Shown: piece by piece, positions 1 to 8,329 of the stretch
Layout of the letters: each line of letters opens with the position of its first letter
Numbering within the stretch: position 1 is the stretch's first letter
NCBI RefSeq assembly: GCF_000960085.1
Contig: NZ_JYGT01000009.1
Location: forward strand, 62,001-126,000
DNA: 64,000 bases
Source: Streptococcus infantis
Lineage (GTDB): Bacteria; Bacillota; Bacilli; Lactobacillales; Streptococcaceae
Reading direction: 5' to 3'
Program-made: the position numbers and the translations under genes
Notes under the pieces: generated by a model
Seen by the model: the letters and a program-made list of their open reading frames with translations, nothing else
Database searches by the model: none
Told to the model about the DNA's origin: nothing

Positions 1-2
1 CA

Positions 3-1100
3 TACTCAGTAGTGCCAGAAGTGTTGGTAAATGGTCAAGAGTACACAGTTCCTTATGTAACAGAAGAACCATCTGTTGTTGCTGCAGCTAGTTTTGCTAG
101 TAAGATTATCAAACGTGCGGGTGGTTTTACTGCTCAGGTTCATCAACGTCAAATGATTGGTCAGGTAGCTCTTTATCAGGTTCCAGACAGGGATAAAGCA
201 TGTCAGGCTATTTTGAGTCAGAAAGCAGAGCTACTCGAACAAGCAAACCAAGCCTATCCATCTATTGTCAAACGTGGTGGTGGAGCCAGAGAGCTAACAG
301 TTGAGAAAATTTCTGGTGAGGCTGACTTTTTAGTGGTTTATCTCCATGTGGATACTCAGGAAGCCATGGGAGCTAATATGCTCAATACCATGCTTGAAGC
401 TTTAAAACCTAGCTTAGAGGCTCTAAGTCAAGGGCAAAGTTTAATGGGAATTCTATCCAACTATGCAACAGATTCTCTAGTAACTGCAACTTGTAGGATT
501 GCCTTTCGTTATTTGAGTCGCCAGAAGGATGAAGCGCGTGAACTAGCTGAAAAAATGGTTTTAGCCAGCCAGTTTGCTCAAGCAGATCCTTATCGAGCAG
601 CTACCCATAACAAAGGAATCTTCAACGGAATCGATGCTCTCTTGATTGCGACAGGAAATGATTGGCGTGCCATCGAAGCAGGAGCGCATGCCTATGCGAG
701 CCATGATGGCGCCTATCGAGGTCTCAGTCGTTGGACTATGGATTTGAAAACAGAAGAGCTAATTGGAGAGATGACCATGCCGATGCCAGTTGCCACTAAG
801 GGTGGATCAATTGGTCTCAATCCTCGAGTCGTGCTCAGCCATGAGTTGCTAGGTCATCCATCTGCCAAAGAATTGGCTCAAATTATCGTTTCGATTGGTC
901 TTGCACAGAATTTTGCAGCCCTTAAGGCTTTGGTCAGTACAGGTATTCAGCATGGACACATGAAACTTCAGGCAAAGTCGTTAGCACTTTTAGCAGGTGC
1001 GACTGAGGCAGAAGTGCCTAAGTTGGTAGAAAGCTTGATTGCAGAAAAAACTTTTAATCTAGAAAAAGCCCAAACTCTTTTGAAAAACTTAAGATCATAA
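3..1100 (+). CDS. mvaA: Hydroxymethylglutaryl-CoA reductase, class II (5' end outside window)
   Basis: HMG-CoA reductase makes mevalonate from HMG-CoA, the committed step of the streptococcal isoprenoid pathway. The frame is open to the window edge, so the GTG at position 12 is an internal Val, and roughly the first 60 residues lie outside. Counting from that Val, the visible part has the EEPSVVAA segment with the catalytic Glu (residue 18 or 19), the DxxEAMGANMLN cofactor motif, and THNKGIFNG followed by GNDWRAIEAG with the catalytic Lys and Asp. Near the end GHMKLQAK carries the catalytic His, so all four class II catalytic residues are present. The gene ends against a terminator shared with the convergent scrR. 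Identification is firm; only the N-terminus is unknown. Confidence 0.95.
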   Translation, partial: YSVVPEVLVNGQEYTVPYVTEEPSVVAAASFASKIIKRAGGFTAQVHQRQMIGQVALYQVPDRDKACQAILSQKAELLEQANQAYPSIVKRGGGARELTVEKISGEADFLVVYLHVDTQEAMGANMLNTMLEALKPSLEALSQGQSLMGILSNYATDSLVTATCRIAFRYLSRQKDEARELAEKMVLASQFAQADPYRAATHNKGIFNGIDALLIATGNDWRAIEAGAHAYASHDGAYRGLSRWTMDLKTEELIGEMTMPMPVATKGGSIGLNPRVVLSHELLGHPSAKELAQIIVSIGLAQNFAALKALVSTGIQHGHMKLQAKSLALLAGATEAEVPKLVESLIAEKTFNLEKAQTLLKNLRS

Positions 1101-1101
1101 G

Positions 1102-1134
1102 AAAAACTCAGACGAAACTAGTCTGAGTTTTTTT
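1102..1134. terminator. Bidirectional terminator between mvaA and scrR
   Basis: An 11-bp stem (AAAACTCAGAC at 1103-1113 with GTCTGAGTTTT at 1121-1131) has A-rich and T-rich flanks, so it can end both the rightward mvaA and the leftward scrBR transcripts. Confidence 0.9.
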
Positions 1135-1138
1135 GTGC

Positions 1139-2104
1139 TTAAATACTTTTACCTGGTAAGAGACTAACTGGTAAGAAATAACCAGTCGTGGCAACTTCTT
1201 TGCCCTCGATTTTTTGAAGTAGTAAATCAACTGTTAGGCGAGCAATTTCTTCCAAGGGTTGTTTAATGGTAGTAAGGTGAGGATAGAAATTCTCGATAAA
1301 ATAAGTCCCATCGTATCCAATAACCTTAAGTTGTTCTGGAACAGAAATACCAAGTTCCTGAGCGATTTTCATCACCAAGATGGCTGTCAAATCATCCGAT
1401 GCGAAAACAGCATCTGGTTTTTGTTTGGTTAGGATATTTTTGATTTCCATTTCCTTGCGGAGGGGCGAAAAGTCACTGGAAACATTGATAATAGGAGCTT
1501 TTGGTAAGATAGAAGCAAAACCAGCATGACGAAGTCCAGTTGGTGAATTGGAGTTGTCATTTCCTGTAATCATGATGATAGATTGGGCTCCAGTTTTAGC
1601 CAAGGTCTGAGCAGCTAGGACACCACCAGCATAGTTGTCAGAAGAAACGACAGGGATATCTGGTGATAGGTTACGGTCAAATGAAATAATCGGAGCAGTA
1701 ACGCGATTGTAATCCTCAATCCCAAGGTTATGACTTCCCGAAATGATGCCGTCTACCTGGTTGGCTTCTAGCATTTCGATGTATTCACGTTCTTTTTCCG
1801 AATCGTGTTCACTATTACAAATGATTGTCTTGTAACCTTTTTTGAAGAGTTCGTGTTCCAATTTGTCAATCAATTCAGCATAGAAAACATGGCTGATTTT
1901 AGGGAAAATCAAACCGATTAACTTGGCTGATTTTCCTTGAAGACTTCGAGCTAAGTTATTGGGTTTATAGCCCAGCTCACGCATAGCATCATTAACCTTT
2001 TGAATGGTTTTTTCAGACAGATATCCTTTTTTATTGATGACACGTGAAACAGTAGTAGGGCTGACGCCAGCCAATTTTGCGACATCAGTTAGTTTTGCGA
2101 CCAT
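1139..2104 (-). CDS. scrR: LacI-family sucrose operon repressor ScrR
   Basis: This 321-residue LacI/GalR repressor should bind operators in the scrB-scrA intergenic region and release them when sucrose or a derived sugar is present. Residues 4-50 are the typical LacI helix-turn-helix (LTDVAKLAGVSPTTVSRVIN) with the hinge helix NNLARSLQGKS. The rest is a periplasmic-binding-protein-like effector domain. The start overlaps the last 20 bp of scrB, so the two are transcribed together leftward and probably translationally coupled. The position next to scrB and divergent from scrA is the normal streptococcal arrangement and identifies it as ScrR rather than another LacI protein. Confidence 0.93.
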   Translation of the reverse strand: MVAKLTDVAKLAGVSPTTVSRVINKKGYLSEKTIQKVNDAMRELGYKPNNLARSLQGKSAKLIGLIFPKISHVFYAELIDKLEHELFKKGYKTIICNSEHDSEKEREYIEMLEANQVDGIISGSHNLGIEDYNRVTAPIISFDRNLSPDIPVVSSDNYAGGVLAAQTLAKTGAQSIIMITGNDNSNSPTGLRHAGFASILPKAPIINVSSDFSPLRKEMEIKNILTKQKPDAVFASDDLTAILVMKIAQELGISVPEQLKVIGYDGTYFIENFYPHLTTIKQPLEEIARLTVDLLLQKIEGKEVATTGYFLPVSLLPGKSI

Positions 2105-3539
2105 ATTCTAATTCGTAGTAAGTTCCAGTTGGGTTTCCAGATTTAATGAGGATTCCATTTTGCTCTTCGTGAGGGAAGACACGACCAGAAAATACCTTTT
2201 CTCCTTTATTGATGAAAATTTCAAAGACTGAGTTGTCGATGAAGATATTGACAGTAGTTGCTTGATTAGTAACTGAGCAAGAGCGAGTAGTTCCAAATTC
2301 TTGAGCATATTGCTCACCTGCTTGACTGCGGTCAACGGTTACTTGGCCATTGACAAGGTCAAAATTGATAGAGAGCCCCTTGCCGTCTTTATCAGCAAGA
2401 AGGATGATTTCACTTTGACTATTAGCCTCTAAGTTCAGTTCAAGTTCGTAGGTGTTCTTAGTTTCAGAACGATTTGAAAATTCCTCTTCTGAAGCACGGA
2501 GTTCTTTGATAGCAGCTACAGGATACTGATAGAGTTTGCCATCTTTAATGGTAAGTTCTTTGACCAATGAGAAAGTTCCTTGGTGGTCAAAACGGTCAGA
2601 TGGATAAGACACATCTGGTAAACCAAGCCAACTTACTGCCAGGGCACGTCCATCAGGAGCGTTAAAAGCTTGAGTAGCATAGGCTTCAAAACCATGATCA
2701 AGATTGTGAAGTTCAGAAACATCTATCATACGAGCATTTTCTGGGTCAAAGGAAGCACCGATTTTATACATATTTGGATAGATATTGTCATAGTCAAGAA
2801 CCTTTTTATCCAAACCTTGTGGACAGTAGAGAAGAACTGGCTGTTCCCCAACAAAGACTAGGTTTGGGCACTCCATCATATAGGCAGTACGGTCATTGTT
2901 GAAGTCCAAATCACCAACTTCTTGCCAGTTTGTATAATCGTTATCGACTGCTTTGTAGAGACGGACAAATCCTTTTTTCTCCAAGTCTTGTCCACCAACG
3001 ATCGCGTAGTATTGTCCTTTAAAGTTAAAAATCTGTGGATCGCGGAAGTGGTCAGTAGCATCAGCAGGTTGATCAATCAAGATTTTATCAATCTTTTCGA
3101 TTTTTCCATCCTTATCCATCAAAGCACCGATTTGATAAGGGTGACGTACCCAATTTTCGTCACGAACATTTCCTGTATAAAATAAGAACAGTTGATCGCC
3201 AAACTGCATAGCAGATCCTGAGTAAGCACCATGACTATCAAGAGGTGTATCAGGCAAAATCTTGACACCAGTTTCTTTATAGTGCACCAAATCGTCACTG
3301 TCAAGCTGAACCCAAGATTTTAAACCATGAGCTGCACCAAAGGGGAAGTTTTGGTAAAAGAGAATCCACTTGCCATCAAAGTAAGAAAAACCGTTCGGGT
3401 CGTTGAGAAGTCCTTGCTTGGGTTCGATGTGATAGCTTGTATGCCATGGTGACTGCGACATATTTTCTTTGATTTGTTTTATTTCTTCTTGTGTCCAATC
3501 TTCATAGCGTCTATAACGACGCTCGGTAGTCCATTCCAT
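2085..3539 (-). CDS. scrB: Sucrose-6-phosphate hydrolase (GH32)
   Basis: ScrB cleaves sucrose-6-phosphate, delivered by the ScrA phosphotransferase, into glucose-6-phosphate and fructose in the cytoplasm. The 484-residue protein is a GH32 beta-fructosidase: LLNDPNGFSYF near residue 45 holds the nucleophile Asp, DHFRDPQIF holds the transition-state Asp, and MMECPNL holds the acid/base Glu. The C-terminal 150 residues are the usual beta-sandwich. There is no signal peptide. ATG at 3539 follows a GGAGGG ribosome site. It is the first gene of the leftward scrB-scrR unit, with a 20-bp overlap at its 3' end. Confidence 0.95.
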   Translation of the reverse strand: MEWTTERRYRRYEDWTQEEIKQIKENMSQSPWHTSYHIEPKQGLLNDPNGFSYFDGKWILFYQNFPFGAAHGLKSWVQLDSDDLVHYKETGVKILPDTPLDSHGAYSGSAMQFGDQLFLFYTGNVRDENWVRHPYQIGALMDKDGKIEKIDKILIDQPADATDHFRDPQIFNFKGQYYAIVGGQDLEKKGFVRLYKAVDNDYTNWQEVGDLDFNNDRTAYMMECPNLVFVGEQPVLLYCPQGLDKKVLDYDNIYPNMYKIGASFDPENARMIDVSELHNLDHGFEAYATQAFNAPDGRALAVSWLGLPDVSYPSDRFDHQGTFSLVKELTIKDGKLYQYPVAAIKELRASEEEFSNRSETKNTYELELNLEANSQSEIILLADKDGKGLSINFDLVNGQVTVDRSQAGEQYAQEFGTTRSCSVTNQATTVNIFIDNSVFEIFINKGEKVFSGRVFPHEEQNGILIKSGNPTGTYYELEYGRKTN

Positions 3540-3903
3540 TTATATTCCCTCCATAAATTCTACTATCTTTATAGTAAACGTTTCCTTATAAAAAAGCAAG
3601 TCTTTTATCATAAAATTAAGAAAAAAATGTCAAACGATTGACAGTAAATAGAAGCTAAATTTTATGAAAATCAATGAAAACATGAAAGTTTTTGAAAACT
3701 TTTTAGCAAAAACCTTTTAATAATAGGTATTTATCGAAGAAATACTATTCAAAAATATCAAAAACAGTCAAAAAACAAAAAAACAAATAATTTTTTCTGC
3801 AAAACGCTTGACATATTTTTAAAACGTGATAGAATAATACTCGTAGGGCGAATAAATCGCTTTCAAACATTTTACAAAATTTTTTATAAGGAGATTTTTG
3901 CAA
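3540..3903. promoter_or_regulatory. Divergent scrB / scrA control region with repressor-like sites
   Basis: This 364-bp AT-rich region holds no gene. Rightward: TTGACA (3808-3813), 16 bp, TAGAAT (3830-3835) for scrA. Leftward: TTGACA (3633-3628 on the minus strand), 17 bp, TGATAA (3610-3605) for scrB. Candidate operators are the palindrome AAACGTTT (3576-3583) downstream of the scrB promoter, the inverted repeat TGTCAAACGATTGACA (3628-3643) covering the scrB -35, AAAACG half-sites at 3801 and 3821 flanking the scrA -35, and a catabolite-element-like AAATCGCTTTCAAA downstream of the scrA promoter. Assigning these to ScrR or CcpA is inference. Confidence 0.7.
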
Positions 3904-5799
3904 ATGACGAATACAGAAATTGCAAAAAAAGTCATCGAAGCCTTAGGTGGACGTGAGAACGTTAATAGTGTAGCTCACTGTGCGACTCGTCTTCGCGTTA
4001 TGGTTAAAGATGAAGCGAAAATTAACAAAGATGCTATCGAGAACTTGGAAAAAGTTCAAGGTGCTTTCTTTAACTCAGGTCAATACCAAATCATCTTTGG
4101 TACTGGTACAGTAAACAAGATGTACGATGAAGTCGTAGCTCTTGGTTTGCCAACTTCTACAAAATCTGAAATGAAAGCAGAAGCTGCAAAACAAGGAAAT
4201 TGGTTCCAACGTGCTATCCGTACATTCGGTGACGTCTTCGTTCCAATCATTCCAGTTATCGTAGCAACTGGTCTCTTCATGGGTGTTCGTGGTCTCTTGA
4301 CTGCTCTCGGAATGACACTTCCACAAGATGTGACAACTTACACTCAAATCTTGACTGACACAGCCTTTATCATCTTACCAGGATTGGTTGTTTGGTCAAC
4401 CTTCCGTGTATTCGGTGGTAACCCAGCCGTTGGTATCGTCCTTGGTATGATGCTCGTATCTGGCTCACTTCCAAATGCCTGGGCTGTTGCTTCTGGTGGG
4501 GAAGTAACTGCAATGCAGTTCTTCGGATTTATCCCAGTTGTAGGTTTGCAAGGTTCAGTTCTTCCAGCCTTCATCATCGGGGTTGTCGGAGCTAAATTTG
4601 AAAAAGCTGTTCGTAAAGTTGTTCCAGACGTTCTTGACCTCTTGGTAACACCATTCGTAACACTTTTGGTTATGTCAATTCTTGGTTTGTTTATTATCGG
4701 ACCAGTCTTCCACGTTGTTGAAAACTACATCCTTCTTGGAACAAAAGCACTCCTTAACTTGCCATTCGGTCTTGGTGGTTTCTTAATCGGTGGAGTTCAC
4801 CAATTAATCGTCGTATCAGGTGTTCACCACATCTTCAACTTGCTTGAAGTTCAATTGCTTGCTGCTGACCATGCTAACCCATTCAACGCTATCATTACTG
4901 CAGCTATGACTGCTCAAGGTGCTGCAACTGTTGCCGTTGGTGTGAAAACTAAAAATCCTAAACTTAAAACTCTTGCTTTCCCAGCTGCTCTTTCTGCCTT
5001 CCTAGGTATTACTGAGCCTGCTATCTTCGGGGTTAACTTGCGTTACCGTAAACCATTCTTCCTTTCATTGATTGCTGGTGCAGTCGGTGGTGGACTTGCT
5101 TCAATCCTTGGACTTGCTGGTACTGGTAATGGTATCACAATCATCCCAGGTACAATGCTTTACATTGGTAATGGACAACTCCTACAATACCTTCTTATGG
5201 TAGCTGTATCATTTGCACTTGGTTTTGCTCTTACTTACATGTTTGGTTATCAAGATGAAGTAGAAGAAGTTTCAGGAGCAATTTCTGAAGCCGAAACTGA
5301 CCGTTTAACAGAAGAAGCAGTAACTGGTACTCTTGCTTCACCTAGCGAAGGTGTTATCCAAACACCAATCGTTGGTGACGTTGTAGCTCTTGCTGATGTG
5401 AATGACCCAGTCTTCTCAAGCGGAGCTATGGGGCAAGGTATCGCTGTGAAACCTAGCCAAGATGTTGTGTATGCACCTGCTGATGCAGAAGTGACAATCG
5501 TCTTCCCGACAGGACACGCTTACGGTCTAAGAACTGCTAACGGTGCTGAAATCTTGATCCACGTTGGTATCGATACTGTTTCAATGAACGGTGAAGGCTT
5601 CAACCAAAAAGTTGCCCAAGGTGACAAGGTTAAAGCTGGAGATGTTCTTGGAACATTTGACTCAGCTAAGATTGCTGCTGCAGGTCTTGATAACACAACA
5701 ATGGTTATCGTAACAAACACTGCAGACTTTGCTTCAGTAAATCCAGTTGCTTCTGGATCAGTTGCTAAGGGAGATGCAATCATCGAAGTTAAAGCTTAA
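3904..5799 (+). CDS. scrA: Sucrose-specific PTS enzyme IIBCA
   Basis: ScrA imports sucrose and phosphorylates it to sucrose-6-phosphate. The 631-residue protein carries all three domains. IIB is N-terminal, with the phosphorylated Cys in VAHCATRLRV near residue 25. IIC is a membrane domain from about 105 to 455 with many hydrophobic segments and the conserved GITEPAIFGVNLR. IIA, from about 490 to the end, is of glucose type, with its phospho-His in ILIHVGIDTV. The ATG at 3904 is chosen because AAGGAGA (3888-3894) lies 9 nt before it; the in-frame TTG six bases upstream is too close to that site. A terminator follows before scrK. Confidence 0.95.
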   Translation: MTNTEIAKKVIEALGGRENVNSVAHCATRLRVMVKDEAKINKDAIENLEKVQGAFFNSGQYQIIFGTGTVNKMYDEVVALGLPTSTKSEMKAEAAKQGNWFQRAIRTFGDVFVPIIPVIVATGLFMGVRGLLTALGMTLPQDVTTYTQILTDTAFIILPGLVVWSTFRVFGGNPAVGIVLGMMLVSGSLPNAWAVASGGEVTAMQFFGFIPVVGLQGSVLPAFIIGVVGAKFEKAVRKVVPDVLDLLVTPFVTLLVMSILGLFIIGPVFHVVENYILLGTKALLNLPFGLGGFLIGGVHQLIVVSGVHHIFNLLEVQLLAADHANPFNAIITAAMTAQGAATVAVGVKTKNPKLKTLAFPAALSAFLGITEPAIFGVNLRYRKPFFLSLIAGAVGGGLASILGLAGTGNGITIIPGTMLYIGNGQLLQYLLMVAVSFALGFALTYMFGYQDEVEEVSGAISEAETDRLTEEAVTGTLASPSEGVIQTPIVGDVVALADVNDPVFSSGAMGQGIAVKPSQDVVYAPADAEVTIVFPTGHAYGLRTANGAEILIHVGIDTVSMNGEGFNQKVAQGDKVKAGDVLGTFDSAKIAAAGLDNTTMVIVTNTADFASVNPVASGSVAKGDAIIEVKA

Positions 5800-5805
5800 T
5801 AAATC

Positions 5806-5841
5806 AAAAAAACGAACAAATGTCATGTTTGTTCGTTTTTG
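5806..5841 (+). terminator. Terminator after scrA
   Basis: AACGAACAAA (5811-5820) pairs with TTTGTTCGTT (5828-5837) across a 7-nt loop, followed by T residues. Confidence 0.9.
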
Positions 5842-5903
5842 CTTGAATGGTAAAATTTACAGAGGAAAATCTAAAATATAGAGCAATTTTCCTTCTGGAA
5901 ATA

Positions 5904-5934
5904 TGCTATAATAGAGAAAATAAAAACTAGAGGT
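5904..5934 (+). promoter_or_regulatory. Extended -10 promoter and ribosome site of scrK
   Basis: TGCTATAAT (5904-5912) is an extended -10 with no clear -35. AGAGGT near 5929-5934 precedes the ATG. It lies after the scrA terminator, so scrK has its own promoter. Confidence 0.6.
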
Positions 5935-5939
5935 TTATC

Positions 5940-6827
5940 ATGACAAAATTATATGGAAGCTTGGAAGCGGGCGGTACAAAATTTGTCTGTGCTGTCGGTG
6001 ATGAAAACTTTAACGTTGTAGAAAAAACACAATTTCCAACAACAACTCCAATCGAAACAATCGATAAAACCATTGAGTTCTTCTCAAAATTCGATAACCT
6101 TGCTGGTCTTGCAGTTGGTTCATTTGGTCCTATTGATATCGATAAAAACTCAAAAACTTACGGATTTATCACAACAACTCCAAAACCTAACTGGGCAAAT
6201 GTCGACTTGCTTGGTGCCCTCCGTCGCGCTCTAAACGTGCCTATGTATTTCACAACAGACGTAAACAGTTCTGCTTACGGTGAAGTGGTAGCTCGTAACA
6301 ATGCCGGCGGTCGTATTGAAAACTTGGTTTATTACACAATCGGTACAGGTATCGGAGCTGGTGTTATCCAACGTGGTGAGTTTATCGGTGGTGTTGGTCA
6401 CCCTGAAATGGGTCACTACTATGTCGCTAAACACCCAATGGACGAGGAAAAAGAATTCAACGGTGTTTGTCCATTCCATAAAGGATGTTTGGAAGGCTTT
6501 GCGGCTGGTCCAAGCTTGGAAGCTCGTACAGGTGTTCGTGGTGAAAACATCGAACTTAACAACTCTGTCTGGGATGTTCAAGCTTACTATATCGCCCAAG
6601 CTGCAGTGAATGCGACTGTAACTTTCCGTCCAGATGTTATCGTCTTTGGTGGTGGGGTTATGGCTCAACAACATATGCTTGACCGTGTACGTGAGAAATT
6701 CACAGCCCTACTCAATGGCTACCTACCAGTTCCAGATGTACGTGACTATATCGTGACTCCAGCTGTTGCTGGCAATGGTTCAGCTACACTAGGAAACTTC
6801 GTTCTTGCTAAGAGCGTTGCAAAATAA
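5940..6827 (+). CDS. scrK: Fructokinase (ROK family)
   Basis: ScrK phosphorylates the fructose released by ScrB, so that it enters glycolysis. The 295-residue protein is a ROK kinase: GSLEAGGTKFVCAVG at the N-terminus is the phosphate loop, TIGTGIGAGVI and GHPEMGHYYV form the ROK signature, and CPFHKGCLEGFAAGP supplies the His and Cys zinc ligands typical of bacterial fructokinases. It completes the sucrose pathway with the genes before it and ends in a strong terminator. Confidence 0.92.
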   Translation: MTKLYGSLEAGGTKFVCAVGDENFNVVEKTQFPTTTPIETIDKTIEFFSKFDNLAGLAVGSFGPIDIDKNSKTYGFITTTPKPNWANVDLLGALRRALNVPMYFTTDVNSSAYGEVVARNNAGGRIENLVYYTIGTGIGAGVIQRGEFIGGVGHPEMGHYYVAKHPMDEEKEFNGVCPFHKGCLEGFAAGPSLEARTGVRGENIELNNSVWDVQAYYIAQAAVNATVTFRPDVIVFGGGVMAQQHMLDRVREKFTALLNGYLPVPDVRDYIVTPAVAGNGSATLGNFVLAKSVAK

Positions 6828-6836
6828 GAATATAGA

Positions 6837-6870
6837 AAAACTCCCAACTGAGAAAGTTGGGAGTTTTGCT
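6837..6870. terminator. Terminator between scrK and mntE
   Basis: A 13-bp perfect stem (6837-6849 with 6855-6867) around a GAGAA loop, A-rich on the left and T-rich on the right, can serve both converging genes. Confidence 0.92.
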
Positions 6871-8061
6871 TTAGTCTTTTTCTATTTTTGTTTCCTGATG
6901 GAAAATATTTTGCCAAGTTTCGTGGCGGCGCCAGATGCTGGTATGAATGGTATCACCGACTTGGTAGCGGATGAGTTTAGTCTTTTGACTGATAGAAGTC
7001 AAATGAAGCTCTTTAATGGCAGAGGTTAATTCTTTTTCAGCCGTATAGGCTCCCTTATCCAGTTCTTGTCCGTCCTGGCGAATATAAATGAAGTCTTCTG
7101 CAAGTAATTCCTCCAGTTGATTTCCTTGGTCAATCAGTTGCTCTCTCATGAGCAATTTTTTATAGACATTATCTAGAATTTCATCCTCAGGGATTGGTGC
7201 TGGTTCAATATGAATGTCTGTATCAAAGACACCAAAGCGTTCTGATAACATGGATTCGACCTGATCCGCAATTTCGTGACTTTCAAAAACAGAGAGATCT
7301 GGGTTCATTTCCAGAGTAATGTCCAGATAAATGTTGCTTCCGTAAGTACGACCTCGTTGTGATTTGACCTTGCTAATCTTAGGAATTTCCATGATAGCCT
7401 TTTGGTAATCTTCTAGCAAGTGTTCATCAAAACCATCAGAAAGGCTGAAGGATGACTCGATAAAGATATCATAAGCAGTTTTAAGAATAAAGAAGGTAAT
7501 GATAATCGCAACCAACTTATCCACTATTGGATAGTTGAAGCTACTAGCCAGGATAGCAATAGAAGTTCCAAGAGATGTCACGGCATCTGATAGATTGTCC
7601 TTAGCTGCAGCCTTGAGGGCCTTGGACTTAGACTGCTTGCTCAGATGGGTATTGTAGAGATAAACGGCGAACATGATGATGGCAGAGATGACTCCCAGAG
7701 TCGCCCCAAGAGGGTCGATGACGGTTTGCTCTCGGCTGAGTATCTTTTGGATGGTATCACGTAGGACATCAAATCCAACGTAAAACATGATGATGGAAGT
7801 GATGAGACTTGCCAAGTCCTCGATTTTCCAGTGACCGAAGCGATGGTCCCTGTCTGCCGGTTGGCGAGCCAAACGAATCCCGATGAGAAGGGCAACATTT
7901 CCAACAATATCTGAAACGTTATTAAAACCATCAGCCACCAAACTGGATGAATGGAGGAGGTGTCCGGTCGCTAGCTTAGCTGCAGATAAGAAAAGATAAG
8001 TCAAAATGCTGATAATGGCACCACGCTCAGCTAATTTTAAGTTTGAAACCGATTGATTCAT
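6871..8061 (-). CDS. mntE: Manganese efflux protein MntE (cation diffusion facilitator)
   Basis: CDF-family antiporter expected to export Mn2+ across the cell membrane. The 396-residue protein has six predicted membrane segments in residues 10-215. The metal site motifs are ADGFNNVSD on TM2 and AAKDNLSD on TM5: Asn/Asp-rich rather than the HxxxD of zinc exporters, which points to manganese. The C-terminal cytoplasmic dimerisation domain follows, with an extra tail after about residue 295. The pneumococcal homologue of the same length and context is the characterised MntE. It is divergent from a riboswitch-controlled cation ATPase, which strengthens the manganese assignment. Substrate specificity is inferred, not shown. 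Confidence 0.88.
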   Translation of the reverse strand: MNQSVSNLKLAERGAIISILTYLFLSAAKLATGHLLHSSSLVADGFNNVSDIVGNVALLIGIRLARQPADRDHRFGHWKIEDLASLITSIIMFYVGFDVLRDTIQKILSREQTVIDPLGATLGVISAIIMFAVYLYNTHLSKQSKSKALKAAAKDNLSDAVTSLGTSIAILASSFNYPIVDKLVAIIITFFILKTAYDIFIESSFSLSDGFDEHLLEDYQKAIMEIPKISKVKSQRGRTYGSNIYLDITLEMNPDLSVFESHEIADQVESMLSERFGVFDTDIHIEPAPIPEDEILDNVYKKLLMREQLIDQGNQLEELLAEDFIYIRQDGQELDKGAYTAEKELTSAIKELHLTSISQKTKLIRYQVGDTIHTSIWRRHETWQNIFHQETKIEKD

Positions 8062-8153
8062 CTAACTCCCCTTCTAGCATTTTAGTATTCTTTCATTATA
8101 CTGGTTTTCCAAGGAAATTTCAAATGGAGGGCGAATAAACTCCAGCCCAGCAC

Positions 8154-8181
8154 TTGAAAACTTTTGAAATTCTGATATAAT
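8154..8181 (+). promoter_or_regulatory. Promoter of the riboswitch-controlled ATPase
   Basis: TTGAAA (8154-8159), 16 bp, TGATATAAT (8173-8181, extended -10). Transcription would start near 8188, just at the riboswitch. Confidence 0.75.
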
Positions 8182-8188
8182 AGAAGTA

Positions 8189-8262
8189 CTCAAGGGAGTA
8201 GCTGGCGGTTAACCGCGATAGTGTCGTCATTACGATTTATTTCCGGCACTATATTAAACAGC
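8189..8262 (+). ncRNA. yybP-ykoY family Mn2+ riboswitch (aptamer)
   Basis: The segment CTCAAGGGAGTAGC (8190-8202), the GTCGTCA segment at 8222-8228 and the CCGGCACTAT closing strand fit the yybP-ykoY element, a manganese-sensing riboswitch that turns on exporters. It sits between the promoter and an intrinsic terminator in the leader of a P-type cation ATPase, the known arrangement in pneumococcus. Mn2+ binding is expected to prevent formation of the downstream terminator. The call rests on motif and position recognition without a covariance model. Confidence 0.85.
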
Positions 8263-8298
8263 GAGACTTGTTTTTTTAAAAAACAGGTCTCTTTTTTT
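8263..8298 (+). terminator. Riboswitch expression-platform terminator
   Basis: GAGACTTGTTTTTT (8263-8276) pairs with 8278-8291 (one G-U pair), followed by seven T residues. A competing hairpin, CTCTTTTT (8289-8296) with AAAAAGAG (8301-8308), could form just before the ribosome site. Confidence 0.85.
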
Positions 8299-8329
8299 GT
8301 AAAAAGAGGCCAAAAAGGAGGAGACTGTT

